Shown in pieces: positions 12,601 to 27,600 of a DNA stretch of 64,000 bases. The position numbers and the translations under genes were made by a program. Source of the DNA: Asterias rubens (lineage: Eukaryota > Echinodermata > Asteroidea > Forcipulatida > Asteriidae); assembly GCF_902459465.1 (NCBI RefSeq), contig NC_047078.1, positions 6,534,333 through 6,598,332 on the forward strand, read 5' to 3'. Under the pieces are notes generated by a model, which did no database searches, had not been told where the DNA came from, and worked only from the letters and a program-made list of their open reading frames with translations. How positions within the stretch are numbered: the first letter of the stretch is position 1; every line of letters starts with the position of its first letter.

Positions 12601-15600
12601 GATTTATATATTTTAAGTTGCTTTTAAACAAACAAAAGTTGAAAACAAAAAGCTAGGGTAGCTTAGGATAACATTTTCCTTGAAACTATTTTTGTTTTCA
12701 TCTTAATGTTTGCATTGGAAAATGTAAGGTGCAAATTCATGGTTGCCCAGATGGGCCAAAAGGAAAAAATCATCTTGGCAACCTGTGATCAAATTGTTGT
12801 TGACCGTCAGCCAACTATTAAAAGAAAAAAAGAACTTGGGCTTAGTATTCGAAAGATCGTTCGATTTTTCTACATAAAACTTTATGAATATATAAAAAGT
12901 ATACATGTATAGTATGCATCTCTGTTGTTGATTAGCAAATTGCTTCAGAAAGCTTCAAAGATCATTTATTAATCACTCTCCTATAAAGAGCATTGCAAAA
13001 GGCATTTTATTATGTTCGTGCAACCAAACTCACTTGCAAGCATTCTGATTTTCAGTTGTTGGTTGCCCCAGGGCAACCATTAAATTTTCTTAATTTTTCA
13101 CGAAGGAAAATGTGTATTAAAGGCAGTGGACACTATTGGTAGTTACTCAAAATAATTATTATCATAAAACCTTTCTTGATTACGAGTAATGGGGAGAGGT
13201 TGATAGTATAAAACATTGTGAGAAACGGCTCCCTCTGAAGTGACGTACGTGTAGTTTTTGAGAAAGAAGTCATTTTCCACAAATTTTATTTTGAGACCTC
13301 AGACTTAGAATTTGAGGTCTCGAAATCAAGCATCTGAAAGCACACAACTTTGTGTGACCATGGTGCGACTGGGTGTTTTTTTTCTTCATTATTATCTCGC
13401 AACTTCAAGGACCGATTGAGCTATAATTTTCACAAGTTTCTTATTTTATGCATATGTTGAGATACACCAACTGTGAAGACTAGTCTTTGACAATTACCAA
13501 GTGTCCAGTGTCTTTAAGAAATTTAAGTTAGTGCTGCTTATGTTTTGTTATCTGCCAATGACAAATCTGATTTTGTTTAATTTCTTATTTCTCTCCAAAT
13601 CTCCATGTCTCTCCTCCCTCCGTTTTCTCTGTTGCATAATCCATGCCTTTATTGCCATGGTAACAGACACGAATGAACGCGAATAAGGTAAGTTCTGCAG
13701 TCTGTTTTTGTTTTTAAAAAAAAATCCACACATTTTAGCTTAAGTGTGTTCGCAGTTAGAATATTCAGGACAGATGAATTTATTTATTTCCTGATTTGGC
13801 GATAACCAAGTAATGATTCATTTTGCTCAGCGGAGAAATTTTTGCTTAGCAGTTCTACATGTCAATAGATTACCAGCCAAAGTATTATTGAACATTTTGC
13901 ATAACCTGTGACTGGTACCCCCATTTTGGTTTACTTGCAACTACGGCTGTGTCCGAAGCAGCGACTTCTGCTAAAGCTAATGTACATATGTCTAGATTGT
14001 GCGCGTCTGCCTTTTCTTCAACACTGGCAGACGCCCTGATCTAGCTGTAACTGTAGCCGAAGTCGCCAGTTCGGACTTCGCCCAAGTTTTAAGCAGTTTT
14101 CCCTGCTGAACAACTTTATGAAATAAAGTCAACTCTGTTGGCATTGCTGACTCTGATGACATCCTACACTTAAAGAAGGGCAAAGCAAAAGTCAACAGTT
14201 ATTAAATTTACCGGATTTTTAATTCTTGTATACATGTAGTTTCATCTGTGCTTGCGTCGCTGTGGACAACCAAAGTGGTTTGACACGTTACTTTGACAAA
14301 AAATGTCTGTTTATTGTAGAGATGTATTGGTTTATTTCATAAACACCAACATTACAACGAATGTACAGTACAGTATGGCAGCCAATAGGTTGAATTGGAC
14401 TGGTACAATACATAAATTTCTTTAAAAGCTGCTCTAAAAAGGTTAAACACGCATAAAGTCCTCATACTAAATATTAAAGACCATAAAAAGATATGGTTGT
14501 GTATGCATGTTCAATATTGAAATTTATTGTTCTCTTTTATAGAACTTATCCAGATTGTTTATTGAGAGCAAAGATCAAGAATAGTTTTCAAATTGTTCAC
14601 CCAACAAAAAGAGATTGATAGTTTTGTATAAATCCCCCATTTTATGGAGCTTCTATGCTTAGAGTAGAAATAACTTAAAGTTGCCTTTTAACATCTGACA
14701 AAAATGAAAAGTTGCATCCCCTTAAAGGAACACGTTGCCTTGGATCGGACGAGTTGGTCTTCAAAAAGCGTTTGTAACCCTTTTTTTATAACATGCATAT
14801 TGGTTGGAAAGATGTTTTAAAAGTAGAATACAATGATCCACACAAGTTTGCCTCGAAATTGCGTGGTTTTCCTTTTACTGTGCGAGCTAACACCGTCGGC
14901 CGTTTATGGGAGTCAAAAATATGACTCCCGTAAATGGCCGACCATGTTAGTCGATGAGGTAAAAAGAAAACCGTGCAATTTTTTACACTATCTTTTTACC
15001 CATATGCATTTTATAAAAAAAAAAAAAAGGTTGCAAACTCGACCGATCCAAGGCAACGTGATCCCTCTGCCTCCGCTTCCCAGGTTGTATAAAAAACTTT
15101 GGTGTTATCCCCTAACTTTATGGCAGTTACACAGGTTCAGGCACCAAGGCATCTTCTCCTTGGTAAAGGGCACTCTTTGACCAAAACACAAGCTCACAAA
15201 ATTCTTAATAAATCTCGAACTTTTGCTAATATACCCAGTCCGCATTGATAAAATGTCTTCAGTAGTATCTTTTGTATCATTTGAAAGCATAAAATCGCCG
15301 AAAAATTGTTCACCCCAAATCGGGAAAATCTACCCATGCCGGCATCACAGATTTTTTGGGGGATTTTTGACCAAAAACACAAACTCAAGAAATTCTTAAT
15401 GAATCTCAAACTTTTGCGAATGTATTCAGTCTGCACTGATAAAATGTCTTCAGTAGTATCTTCTGTATCATCCGAAAGTATAAAATCACCGAAAAACTTT
15501 CACCCCCAAATCTGAAAAGAGCACCAAGGCAATGGCCAGGGGGCATGGAGGCAATCGCCATCGTTGCCTCCGTGACGTATCAGGCCTGCAGGTTGTTTAA

Positions 15601-18600
15601 TCCTACATGTGTACTTGATGTTATGTTATAAAAACAAACATGCAATTTTTTGGCTGATGTCCTGTTCTTATCTTTCAAATAATAAACCGTCAAGGGTTTG
15701 GGTACTTTTAAATTGACACAAAGCACAAGCGTCCAGTGATTTGCATTAAACTTGAAGGGTTTATTTTAAAGATAGGCCTAATTATGGTACATGTACATGT
15801 AGAAAGCTTCCCTTAAAATATTAGGCACTAAGATGGTGTAATTTTTGACGAATGAGTAAAACAATTTTACAAAAACAACTTTCGTCTGAGTGTCTATTTT
15901 AGCATACTACGGATTTATGTTTTCTCCTGAAAACATCACCCTGTGATTTTCACCTTTTGTTTTTTTCTTTCAAAAGCTGAAACTTCTACAGGTAAATTAT
16001 GTTACAAACGTCTTCATTCTCAGTGAGTAGGGATTCATGTCATAGCCAAAAACATGATCTACAAAACCCTTGAATACAGGCATGCAAGTTTTTGACTGGT
16101 GTCCTGTTTTTATCTTTCAAGTTATAAACCACAAGCGAAACTGACTGCGTAATTTGTAAAGTCTTTCACAGTCTTGTAAGATGTTCCCATTTGTCTTGTT
16201 GTATTATAGGACAGTGACGGCCAGGGCTGCCCATTCTGTCGTTGTGAGATCAAAGGAACTGAGATCATTGTGATTGACCCCTTTAATAACCCTAGTAGGG
16301 ATGAGAGACATAACGAAGCGATGGAGAAACACGACTTTGATTTCGACGACGATGATGATGAGTGTCTAGAGGTAAGTAATAACAAATAATAATAAACATT
16401 TATCATGCTGCCTCCATCTTGGTCATGTTCCTCGTATTGAACAACAATAATGAATGCTAGTTATCAATTTTTTTAGTTAGGAACCAGACTATTTTGTTCT
16501 TCCAGCCTCGGTTTGGTAACATTGATATCAATGGGAGAAATCCAAGATGGCTGCACCCTGGAAAAGGTCTAAAGTGGCTTTTTATAATGCGCCGTATTTT
16601 TTACCGCGTGAGGGCGCTTTCAAACATATTTGTATCACTTCCAGGGTAATTTTCATGCATAAATTTATTTTTAAAGTCAATTGTTGCTAATAAACCTTTT
16701 TTTTCTTTCTTTCACACCAAAAGCTTCCACCAGAACCAGTCTATGCTGCACCACAGAAGCCGCCCCGAGCCGAGCCCAAGAGGCCAGGCACCGGCAACCT
16801 CCCAGCTCTTCCCCCTCGTCGGCCGTCCCCTAACGTCTCTCCCTGCTCATCGCCAAAATCGCCTCGTTCATCGATGGGCGCTGGTAACGACACCGAGGGC
16901 GCTACAGGGGGAGGGAGTAAACCCTCCTTCCCGACCCTTCCTCCGCGCCGGTACTTGGATGACCGGAGTGATGGAGAGTCTTATATCAAGGTTGAAAACC
17001 ACAAATCAGGTGCGATGGTCAAAGACCTGTAGTCTAGACAATCTATGCAAAGAAATGGCTTGACCTAGACAAAATTACAACCAAAATTATATTGTCGGCA
17101 AATGTCTCTTGGAACCCTCCCAAACAACATATCAAAAAGAGTTAAAAATGGGAATTAGGTAAACATGCATAATTTGCATAAATTAAAAATGGCATTTTTT
17201 GCATCTTTTTTTCACTAACATGCACGCAGATGTCCTGATCGTAGAAGAAATTATATCATTGTCACATCGTACTTGCATAAAAAAGTCTCTTGCAACTCTC
17301 CTAAATAGCGTATAAAAAAGTAGGAAAAGGAAGTAAGCTATTGCTTAAATTTCTGCTAATTTTTTTTTTGTCTTTTTTTAATGTGTCTTTTCCTTTCCTT
17401 TCTCCAGTTGCCAAGCCGTTACAGACACCAGACAGTCTCTACGATCATCCTCCTCCTCCGCACAGTGGACCTAGGGCCCGCTTAACGCCCCCAGCAACAA
17501 CAACATCAACCGATCTGATCTCGCTCTCCATGCCCGTAAAAGGTGACAACAGCTTGACCACATGCAGCCCCGCTGCCATGGGTCACACAAACCTTCTCTA
17601 TGAGAAGCTAAGCAATGCCCAGTTGACGGGTCTTTCCACAGCCCCTGGTTGGTCCTCCTGTGACTCCCTCACCAATCCTTTCCGACTTTCTCTCAGCGAC
17701 ACCAGCCCCGACACCCTCGCCGGGCTTAAGGGGAAACCCCTGGTGCGTAGTGCCGAGGCGCTGGATACCATGCTTTGTGACCCGTTCTCGGCCTTGCATC
17801 TCCAGCAGCCTGCAGAGGGCGGTGTTCTGTATGTAAATAATCAGGAGTACCATAATCTACCCTCGCCTCTGCACCCCATGAAGCATCACCCGGTGCCCCC
17901 TCTTGCTTCCCAGCTGGAGCAGCACGTTGCCTACGAAAATGTACCGCCCTTAACCAAAGCTCTAGGTACGCTTTCCCTCCTTTCATTTCATCTCATTTGT
18001 GATCCATGGTCTACAACAAGAGTCAAGTGTTCAAACGCTACTAGACCCCCAAAAAGGGTCCGACGTCTTAGGCTCGATTTCACAAAGAGCTGAGATTGAT
18101 CTTAACTACGCATCACTCTTAACTGCTAAGCAAAGTTTGATGTTAAGTTTCAAGTCACTATGGTAATTGTTGACAACTCATCTTAAAGGATTTGGGTAAT
18201 TTTTGTAACACAAAACACAATGTCCACAGATTTACATTACGCTTACACTGTTTGAAGATAATGGTAGTAGAAAGCTTACCTTTTGCTGAGGTGCTGTAGT
18301 TTTTGAGAAATGAGTAAAAACTGTTACTAAACTACTATTTACATGCTAAAATATTTTTCATCTCCTGAGGTGAAAATTATTTTTGTGACTTGTTTTACCC
18401 ATTTCTCAAAAACTACAAAACTTCAGTAAGAGAAATAGTTTCAGGGAAGCTTTCTACCAGCATTATCTTCAAACTGTGTGAGTTTAATGTTAATCTGTGG
18501 ACATTGTGTTTTGTGTCCTACATGTACAAAAAGTTCCTAGACCCTTTAAGATGAGTCTTAGTGATTTGTGAAATCGAGCCCTTGTCTTTCAGAGAAATGC

Positions 18601-21600
18601 AAACTAAAAAAAAAAAAAAAAAAGGAGTCTCGTAAGTCAACCTTTTTGGTGGGTTTTTCCAGTAAATTTTTTAAACGGATTTACCTACCCATAAGACACA
18701 CACAGTCCCGTGTTGCGTCAAATTGTTATTTCATGTGTTCATCCAATAATTGCAGAACATTTTTGGAATTGTGGCAGAAACAAAAAAATCTATACATCTT
18801 TATCCTAGGAAGTTTTAGTTTCAAATCCTAACAAATATGAAAATACTTATTTGAATATCGAATGAACACGGATCAAAGACTCATTTTGTAGAACTTGGAC
18901 ATGAAGTTCACTTGATATTTTCATTTTCGTCCTAGGGTTGCCATGGCAAATTTATTTATTGAAGAACAAATTGTTTCTTTTTTATGTGTGAGAAATTTGC
19001 TCTGCACAGTATATATTCATAACAAAAATGCAGCAAAATTAATGACTGAACGCCCGGTCACATTTGCCCCGATAACGAGAACGAAAATGAGAACAATAAA
19101 AATGCACGCCCTCGATTGGTTGAATGAGCATGGTTGTGCTCTGCGTTGAGCATTTTAACAAATCAAGGGCGTGCATTTTTATCGTTCTTGTTTTTGTTCT
19201 TGTTATCGGGGCCTGTGTGACCAGGCCTTAATTATAATATTATAGCCACTTGAATTATTCATTGAGAAAAAAACTATTCCATGGTAACCCTTGAAAATGC
19301 TGTTACATCTTGTGGTGGTTTGGTTGCTTAATAATTTGATTGCAGAGATTTGTGATTTTGTTTTTGTAGGCACATGTCTTTGTTCTTTCTTCTCCTTTTT
19401 TTCCTGGTGTTTTTAATCCTGCCATTGATGTTCCTGCACACAATTCAGCAGCGTAAATAGAGTAGTTCCTTCAACTTTTTGGGGGGGAATTGGTGGAATT
19501 CTGAATTATTAAAATCAAGCATCATATTCTTCCTGCTTCAAGCTTATTTCTGAATTTGTTTGTTTTGGCCCTCAGAAATTTTCAGCAAACTTTGTAATAT
19601 TATTTGCACACAAATTAAAGTAAAAATTTAAACACATTTTTGTTTTCCCCTGAGAAAGTTGCCTCCCATCTTAATGTAAAAACACACACAAATTGTGGCT
19701 GATTTTGGTGTGGGGTGTCACATAATGTAATTGTTAACAGCAGTAGTTTTATGTTATGTCTGTCATGTCTGTATCAGATTGTCAAACCTTCCTATTCCGG
19801 TTGTTTGTGTTTTTATTGATAATAAGAGAACATTTTTGAGCCAAAGCTGGTGTCTATTCAAGGGAGCGTCTCAAAAATCTAAGGTTCTAGTCGCAGAACA
19901 TTCTCGTGGGTGTACGCCACAAATCCATTGGACCACCGGAGTGTTCCACTTGACCGCATTATTGTGCCGAAGTACGGGAGCATTTTTATGCAAGTGAATG
20001 TGCGCATGAGTAGCTGAAAGGTTCCACAAAAAAAAACGCTCGGGCGGTTACAACGGAAGGGTCCATGAGTACGTGCTGGAACACTTATCCGATTCATTTA
20101 AAAGACTCGTACTGTTCAGACTTTTGAGACGCTCCCTGACACCTGTGTGAACTTTGACCCAGTCCATGTGTCCCTGTTAATTTCAACTGGGCCAATTTCA
20201 AAGAGTTGTTTAAGTACATAACAATTTTGCTCACCATAATATTGGTAACCAGCTAAAATACCTTGTCACATGTATCATCTGTGCTTAGCAGCTGCCGTCT
20301 TAAGCAGCTTTTTGAAATTGGGCCCTGGCTTTCGTTTTCACAGTAAGTATTTAGAACCCCCTGTCTTTATAGTGTTCCCCATCCCATCCCTGAAGTCCTT
20401 TTTCAGTCAAACATCCATGAGTCTGTTACCACTGTGTGTATACACGTATAGTACTCGTAATGACTAAAAGGGCGTTACATGAACAAGAAGTGTAAATTTG
20501 AAAAAAACTAAATCAAAACCAACAAAACAGGGTTATTCTTTGAAGTTGAATGTTTCCAACACACTTTTTTGGAGATCGCTCTTAATCAATAAACTCCATT
20601 AACAAGGAGCTCTAAATACAAAAGCAATTTTATGAAACCATAAAAAAAAAGCACCAGTGACCCTACATGTACAGTGCTCAGCAAATGCCGTGTACAATTT
20701 ATCTTTTAGGTATCGTTCGTTATGCCTAACACACAACAGACACATGGACTTTTGCCCTTAGATGTTGAGGTTGTAGTGGGAAAGGTTTTATTTAGCTTCA
20801 TCGGAAGTCCATGTTTGCATTAATGGCTCTGGCTTTGGCTGTTGCTAATGGTGATCCAGCTGTAGCCAAAGCTGTAGCCGGCAATTCAGACAGAGCCTCA
20901 GTCTGTCTGGTGCCCTGTCAATATCATATGCTGATAGTGAATGGATTTTTGATTGAAGGCACCAGACCAAAGCCATTCATCAGTTCATGTAGATGCTTGT
21001 TTGAGGTGACGTGGTTGCAGATTTACTAACTCACTCAGGGTCATTGTCATCACCCAAACTACCTCTATTGGGGTATATACACTTCTGCCCAACTGGCACC
21101 CTTTCCATCCAATTAGGATATATATATTCCCCCAATTGGGTAACTGATGTCTTTTGTATTTGAATCACCAACACTAACCTACCCCAGTTGGGGTATACTA
21201 CCCTAATCTAAACCCTCTTCTCACAATGGAGATACTGAAAAGACTGCTGACAATGACTCTGTTTTTACTAAACCTCACCATCATACACACATCTGGCAAC
21301 TTTCACAGAGCAGCTAAGCAGAAATTTAGTTGAGAAAAATAAATTTCGCTTAGCACTATCAGACAGACTTCCAGTCAAAGTACATACTTTCTCTAAGCAG
21401 GTTCGGTGAGTAGCCTATGCAAACTCTAAAGCAGTTGATATTAGGCAATTTGTTTCTGCTGGGCTGCTTTATGGAAGTGGTCTGCATTTAGAAATTCCAG
21501 CTTTCAGTTTCCTCCCTCTGTGATTCTATGGTATATCACTTTGCAACCTGGTGGGGTCATGAGGTCAGGGGTGAGAGGTCAGGTACTTTGCACAAGACTT

Positions 21601-24600
21601 GGGTTGTGGTCTTGCATGTCTTGCAGCTAGTGTATTTAGCAGCAGATGAGCGGAAAGTTCAGAGGCTGTTAAGCGTGGAGTAGCTTGGGTTTTGAAACCC
21701 AATGCTGGTGACGTCATCGTGTTTTCTTAATTAAGTATCGTTGGCCTATCCCAAACCAAGGCTTAGGTTACAGCTGTGGCTTTTGCTCTGTCATTTGATA
21801 CACATTTCCTGCTGACTGACCAGTGATATGCCACATCTGAATTAAGTGACTTTGGCTGTGGCTATGGCTCTTGGATACAACTACAGCATTGGAGAATAAC
21901 GGTTGTAGCCACTGCCAAAGGCATCAAGGTGGACTTGGCCTGACAATCTATTAAGCCGAGTTCGAAATGGTGACTTCGGCCACAGCTACGGCTAGATCAG
22001 CGCGACTGCAGTCATGGCAGTGTTGAAGAATAGGCATGCACTGTACGTGTGCGATCTAGCCGTAGCTGTAGCCGAAGTCGCCAGTTCGGACACGACCATA
22101 CTTTGACTGCAAACAGGCCAAGCAACAAGATAGCAGCTTGTTGATATTTTAGGCCCCCATTGTTTTTTTATACAGTATATAGGAGGATACAGACCCGTCA
22201 GTTTAATTGATGAACTTAAGATGATGATAACTAGTCTGTATGTGTTAAATGGCCGGGCACTATCATCATGAGCAAAGCAGGCCTGCGGCTGTACATGGAA
22301 TTATGAACTCTCACCAACTTGTGCGCATCCTCTGTAGATACGGACTGAGGGCGCTCGCGTGCAGTCACTTGGTGGAGTTCATAATTTCATGAACATCCAC
22401 AGGCCTGTTTCGATCGTGGCGATGGTGCCCCTTTAAGCCCAGTTTTCACTTTACGTAAATGACGATATGGAGAGAAAGTTTTTTTCATGTTTTCTGACTG
22501 TGCTGTGAGAAGGTTTGCTTAGCTTTTACATTTCACTTGGAGTATGAACCGGGCATCAACCACATTTACATTATGACAACGTGTGTTTTTTTAGCCAAGA
22601 CAAAGTCTATTGGATCTGCATTGACCCAATGTCTAGTTGTAGAAATGTTTCAAGAAATGAAGAAGATGAAATTTATTTTAGTCAAACTTTTAACAGAAGA
22701 TCAGTTTGAAATGTTTGATATATTTATTAATTTTTTATTACATTTTTTGTAATCCATTTACATGTATTGAATACCATGAAAAAGAAATTTTAAGCAGTTT
22801 TATAATTTCAGATTTGTAAAATGCAAGCTTTTTGATAAGAAGTAACTACAAGAAGTAAACTTACGGGTAGAAGCAAAGAGCGAACACTCCTAAAAGAGAT
22901 TTACCTATGATTGTACCTGCTACATAACTTTCAAACACAGCACCAACTTTTGAGTGTGTTTCAGTATTTTGTTTTTTCATTGTGTGGATTGACAAAGTTG
23001 CCTTTCTGGGTATATCAAATTTCATAATTTCAATTGATGTGAAAATCTACTGGTTGTGGATGTTTCTTTAAAGACACTTGACACCTTTGGTAATTGACAA
23101 AGACCAGTCTTATCACTTGGTGTATCTCAACATTATGCACAAAATAACAAACCTGTGAAAATTTTAACTCAATTGGTCGTCAAAGTTGCGCGATAATACT
23201 GGGAAAAAAAACACCCTTGTCACACTAAGTTGTGTGCTTTCAGATGCTTGATTTCGGGACCTCAAAATCTAATTCTGAGGTCTCGAAATCAAATTCAAAT
23301 ATTTTAGTGGAAAATTACTTCTTTCTCAAAGACTCTGTTACTTCAGAGGGAGCTGTTTATCACAATGCTTTATGCTATCAACAGCTCTTTGTTGCACGTT
23401 ACCAAGTAAGTTTTAATGCTAACAGCTATTGTGAGTAATCACCAATAGTGTCCAGTGCCTTTAACTGAAGTTTGATTTGAACTATTGTGTGTTTAGGCGA
23501 GAGAGCTTCACCATCTGATGAATACGATATTCCTCCTTTACGCCTACACATGCCCACTAACTCCCAAGTCCAATCAGCAACTCAACAACCAAGAACACCA
23601 GGTAAGTAGCTCCAAGTAAATCCCATAATAGTCAGCTGACAAATAATAATAATAACCAAGTCAATCCTGCTGATGAAGACCTAAGTGTCGGTCGAAAATT
23701 TCAGGTATGAAATTATTTTCAGTGATCAAGAGTTAAACCAAATTGTATCTAACTACTGACACAGATGAACTTTCATGCTAACAATAAAGTAAATAATTTT
23801 AGAAAAGTAACGAGGTCGGTGTAGTGGTGTCTTGCCTCGCCTTCCACCTCTGGGACCCTGGTTTGAATCCCATTAGGGGCACTACATGTATGTGGATTGG
23901 GTTTTCCCTGCCTGACTGCTTTGGTTTTCCCTGGGATATACTCTCTGTGGTTTTCCTCATATGTACATCTTAAACTCAAATTTCTTCATTGTCAATCGAT
24001 CCCCACCAACTGCTTGGGTTTTCCCCTGGAGTATATTCTCTGTGGTTTTCCTCATATGTACATCTAAAACTCAAATTTCTTCATTGTCAGTCGATCCCCA
24101 CCAACTGCTTGGGTTTTCCCTGGGATATACTCTCTGTGGTTTTCCTCATATGTACATCTTAAACTCAAATTTCTTCATTGTCAGTCGATCCCCACCAACT
24201 GCTTGGGTTTTCCCTGGGATATACTCTATGTGGTTTCCCTCATATGTACATCTAAAACTCAAATTTATTCATTGTCAGTCGATCCCCACCAACTGCTTGG
24301 GTTTTCCCTGGAGTATACTCTCTGGTTTTCCTCCTACATCTACGTACAACTTAAATTTCTTCATTGTCTTCATCTCTTCTCGTTTGGCACTAAAGAGTGT
24401 TTAGAATATATATCCAAATCCAAACTTAACTGTCAATGCTTTTCTCTTACAGTCCGAGAAACACCAGAAGACTATGACATTCCTCCTTTACCACCCGTCG
24501 GTTCTAGATCACAAGTAAGTTTAAACAATTAGGCTTTATTTGGTATTTCGTCTTATACATAGTATACCTATTATTAAACTGAACACTTCTCTTTCCCAAC

Positions 24601-27600
24601 CCTATCCAACCCCACAGAATATGAGAAAGAAAGAAAAAAAGAAAAAGGGAGCGAAATAAAAAGCTTGATTTGTTATTGTTCTTTGACATATACACCTCTT
24701 TCTAAACCTAACATAGGTCTCCACCAACCCTACAGAATATGAGAAAGAAAGAAAACAAGGAAGTTAAACAATGAAAAATACATTAACATTTAACACAGAA
24801 AAGAAAACAGTAATTGATTAATAATCTTGAATATAGATCTCGGACATGATACTCTTCCTACGTTAATCTGATTTTAACTCTTGAGCCATCTGGATTTTTG
24901 TTTATTTAAGTAGCCTTAAAAGTACATTCATAAATACCTTGGACAGTTTCGCTATTCATATTGGTCAATGTTGGTGGAGAGCGCGTCACGTGGATGTGTA
25001 TAAACCTTTGTTTATGGCCAGTAAAAAGTGTTGAAACATAGGCATCGCACGCGAACTTGTACCTGTGCTTTTAAGACAGTTTCTTCATTCCTATTGGTCG
25101 AGAGCAACGGTTGAAATAGTTGTGCCACATCACCCGATACGCGCGAAGCGCACAGCATTCCCTTATAAGGAGTTGTTTACCCGAGGGCCTTGACTGGGAC
25201 TTAACATTTCATAGCTGGAGGGGTGTTGTGTTGAAGGGAATCATTGAATAATTAAAATTTTTGCATTTATTTTACTTTTTGATCATAAGTGTTGATATTT
25301 TTTGATCGAAAAGGTATTTATGAATGGGAATCAAAGTGTGTTGAATCGGTTTTCAACTAGTGGTTTAAACCCGCCGAGGCCTGGTTCTTGATAATTTACC
25401 TCGACTTCGTCCCGGTATTAAACCACTAGTTGAAAACCTCTTCATCACACATTGATTCCCTTAATCAAGCCTATACTGAACGTCAGCCCTTGTACTCAAT
25501 CAAATCTTTCCACTTTTTTCCATGTGCCGAATATCATGCCTGTTATCTTGAATATCATGCCTGTTATCTTGAATATCATGCCTGTTATCTTGAATATCAT
25601 GCCTGTTATCTTGAATATCATGCCTGTTATCTTGAATATCATGCCTGTTATCTTGAATATCATGCCTGTTATCTTGAATATCATGCCTGTTATCGTGAAT
25701 ATCATGCCTGTTATCTTGAATATCATGCCTGTTATCTTGAATATCATGCCTGTTATCTTGAATATCATGCCTGTTATCTTGAATATCATGCCTGTTATCT
25801 TGAATATCATGCCTGTTATCGTGAATATCATGCCTGTTATCTTGAATATCATGCCTGTTATCTTGAATATCATGCCTGTTATCTTGAATATCATGCCTGT
25901 TATCTTGAATATCATGCCTGTTATCTTGAATATCATGCCTGTTATCTTGAATATCATGCATGTTATCTTAAATATCATGCATGTTATCTTGAATATCATG
26001 CCTGTTATCTTGCATATCATGCTTGTTATCTTGAATATCATGCCTGTTATCTTGAATATCATGCCTGTTATCTTGAATATCATGCCTGTTATCTTGAATA
26101 TCATGCCTGTTATCTTGAATATCATGCCTGTTATCTTGAATATCATGCCTGTTATCTTGAATATCATGCCTGTTATCTTGAATATCATGCATGTTATCTT
26201 GAATATCATGCCTGTTATCTTGAATATCATGCCTGTTATCTTGAATATCATGCATGTTATCTTGAATAGTGAAAGTAGTAGTCCCTGCTGGTTTCCTATC
26301 TCCAAAGGTGTACATGTACTTGTTATAAGCAGGACAGTTTGTTTCAGAACTAAGTAGTCCTCTTAATTCTGAAATGTATTCTGCGGTCGCAGTAATAAAT
26401 AGTACAAAAAGCAACACAAGCGAAGATCAAATTCTACACGACAAAGACGATATATACACATAGTGTTACCGCAAACCAAATCTACATTGATAGATTTATC
26501 TCACTATGCAATCACTCACTTACTTTGCATAGACAGCTGGGGTCCGTCGCGTTGATCTCCAATGTCCACGCTTCCTAGCTAGGTTCCAGAGTCTGTCAAC
26601 CTTTCTTGGTGAAGCCATTTGCTCAATTCAAGATTTCCTATAGATCTTGACCAACCTGAGGTCAATTTCACAAAGAGTTAGGACTAGCCTTAAAGGAACA
26701 CGTTGCCTTGGATCGGACGAGTTGGTCTATAAAAAGCGTTTGTAACCGTTTGTTATAAAATGCATATGGTTTAGAGAGATGTTTTAAAAGTATAATACAA
26801 TGATCCGCACAAGTTTGCCTCAAAATTGCGTGGTTTTCCTTTTACTGTGCGAACTAACACGGTCAAAAATTTGACTCCCATAAATGGCCGACCGTGTTAG
26901 TCTACGAGGTAAAAGGAAAACCGTGCAATTTCGAGGCATGTTTGTGTAGGTCATTGTATTCTACTTTCACATTATCTTTCTACCCATATGCATTTTATAA
27001 AAAAAACGGTTACAAACGCTTTTCAAAGACCAACTCGACTGATCCAAGGCAGTGTGTTCCTTTAACTTGGGACTAGTCCTAGGATATTAAAAACTTAAGG
27101 CTAGTGCTAGAAAGTTATAGGATGAGTAACTCGTCCTAACTCAAGATAAGACTAGTCTTAAGGCTAGTCTTAGATATTAAAAACTTATGCTAGTCCTAGA
27201 AAGTTATAGGGTGAGTAACTCGTCCTAACTCAAGATAAGACTAGTCTTAAAGGCAGTGGACACTATTGGTAATTACCCAAAATAATTATTAGCCTAAAAC
27301 CTTTTTTAATTACAAGTAATGGGGAGAGGTTGATAGTATAAAACATTGCGAGAGACAGCTCCCTCTGAAGTGCAATAGTTTTCGTGAAAGAAGTAATTTT
27401 CCGCGAATTTGATTTCGAGACTTCAGATTTAGAACTTGAGGTTTCGAAATCAACCATGTAAACGCACACAACTTCGTATGACAAGGGTGTTTTTTTCTTT
27501 CATTATTATCTCGCAAGTTCGATGACCGATTGAGCTCAAATTTTCACAGGTTGGTTATTTTGTGCATATGTTGAAATACAACAACTGTGGTGGCTAGTCT

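Noticed and set aside
17010..17032. Alternative CBL end at TAG 17032
   Set aside because: The frame is open past the donor by only seven codons, and splicing to 17408 is phase-consistent and continues the tail to the UBA. Intron retention cannot be excluded.
17341..17407. Hydrophobic signal-peptide-like start of an open frame before the CBL tail exon
   Set aside because: The hydrophobic run is the polypyrimidine tract of the intron. The exon starts after tttctccag at 17408, and this restores phase.
25430..26417. Long open frames through the 21-bp repeat on both strands, encoding 7-residue protein repeats
   Set aside because: The unit length is a multiple of three and stop-free in several frames, so the frames are automatic. 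The array lies in a CBL intron and the frames begin and end in non-coding DNA.
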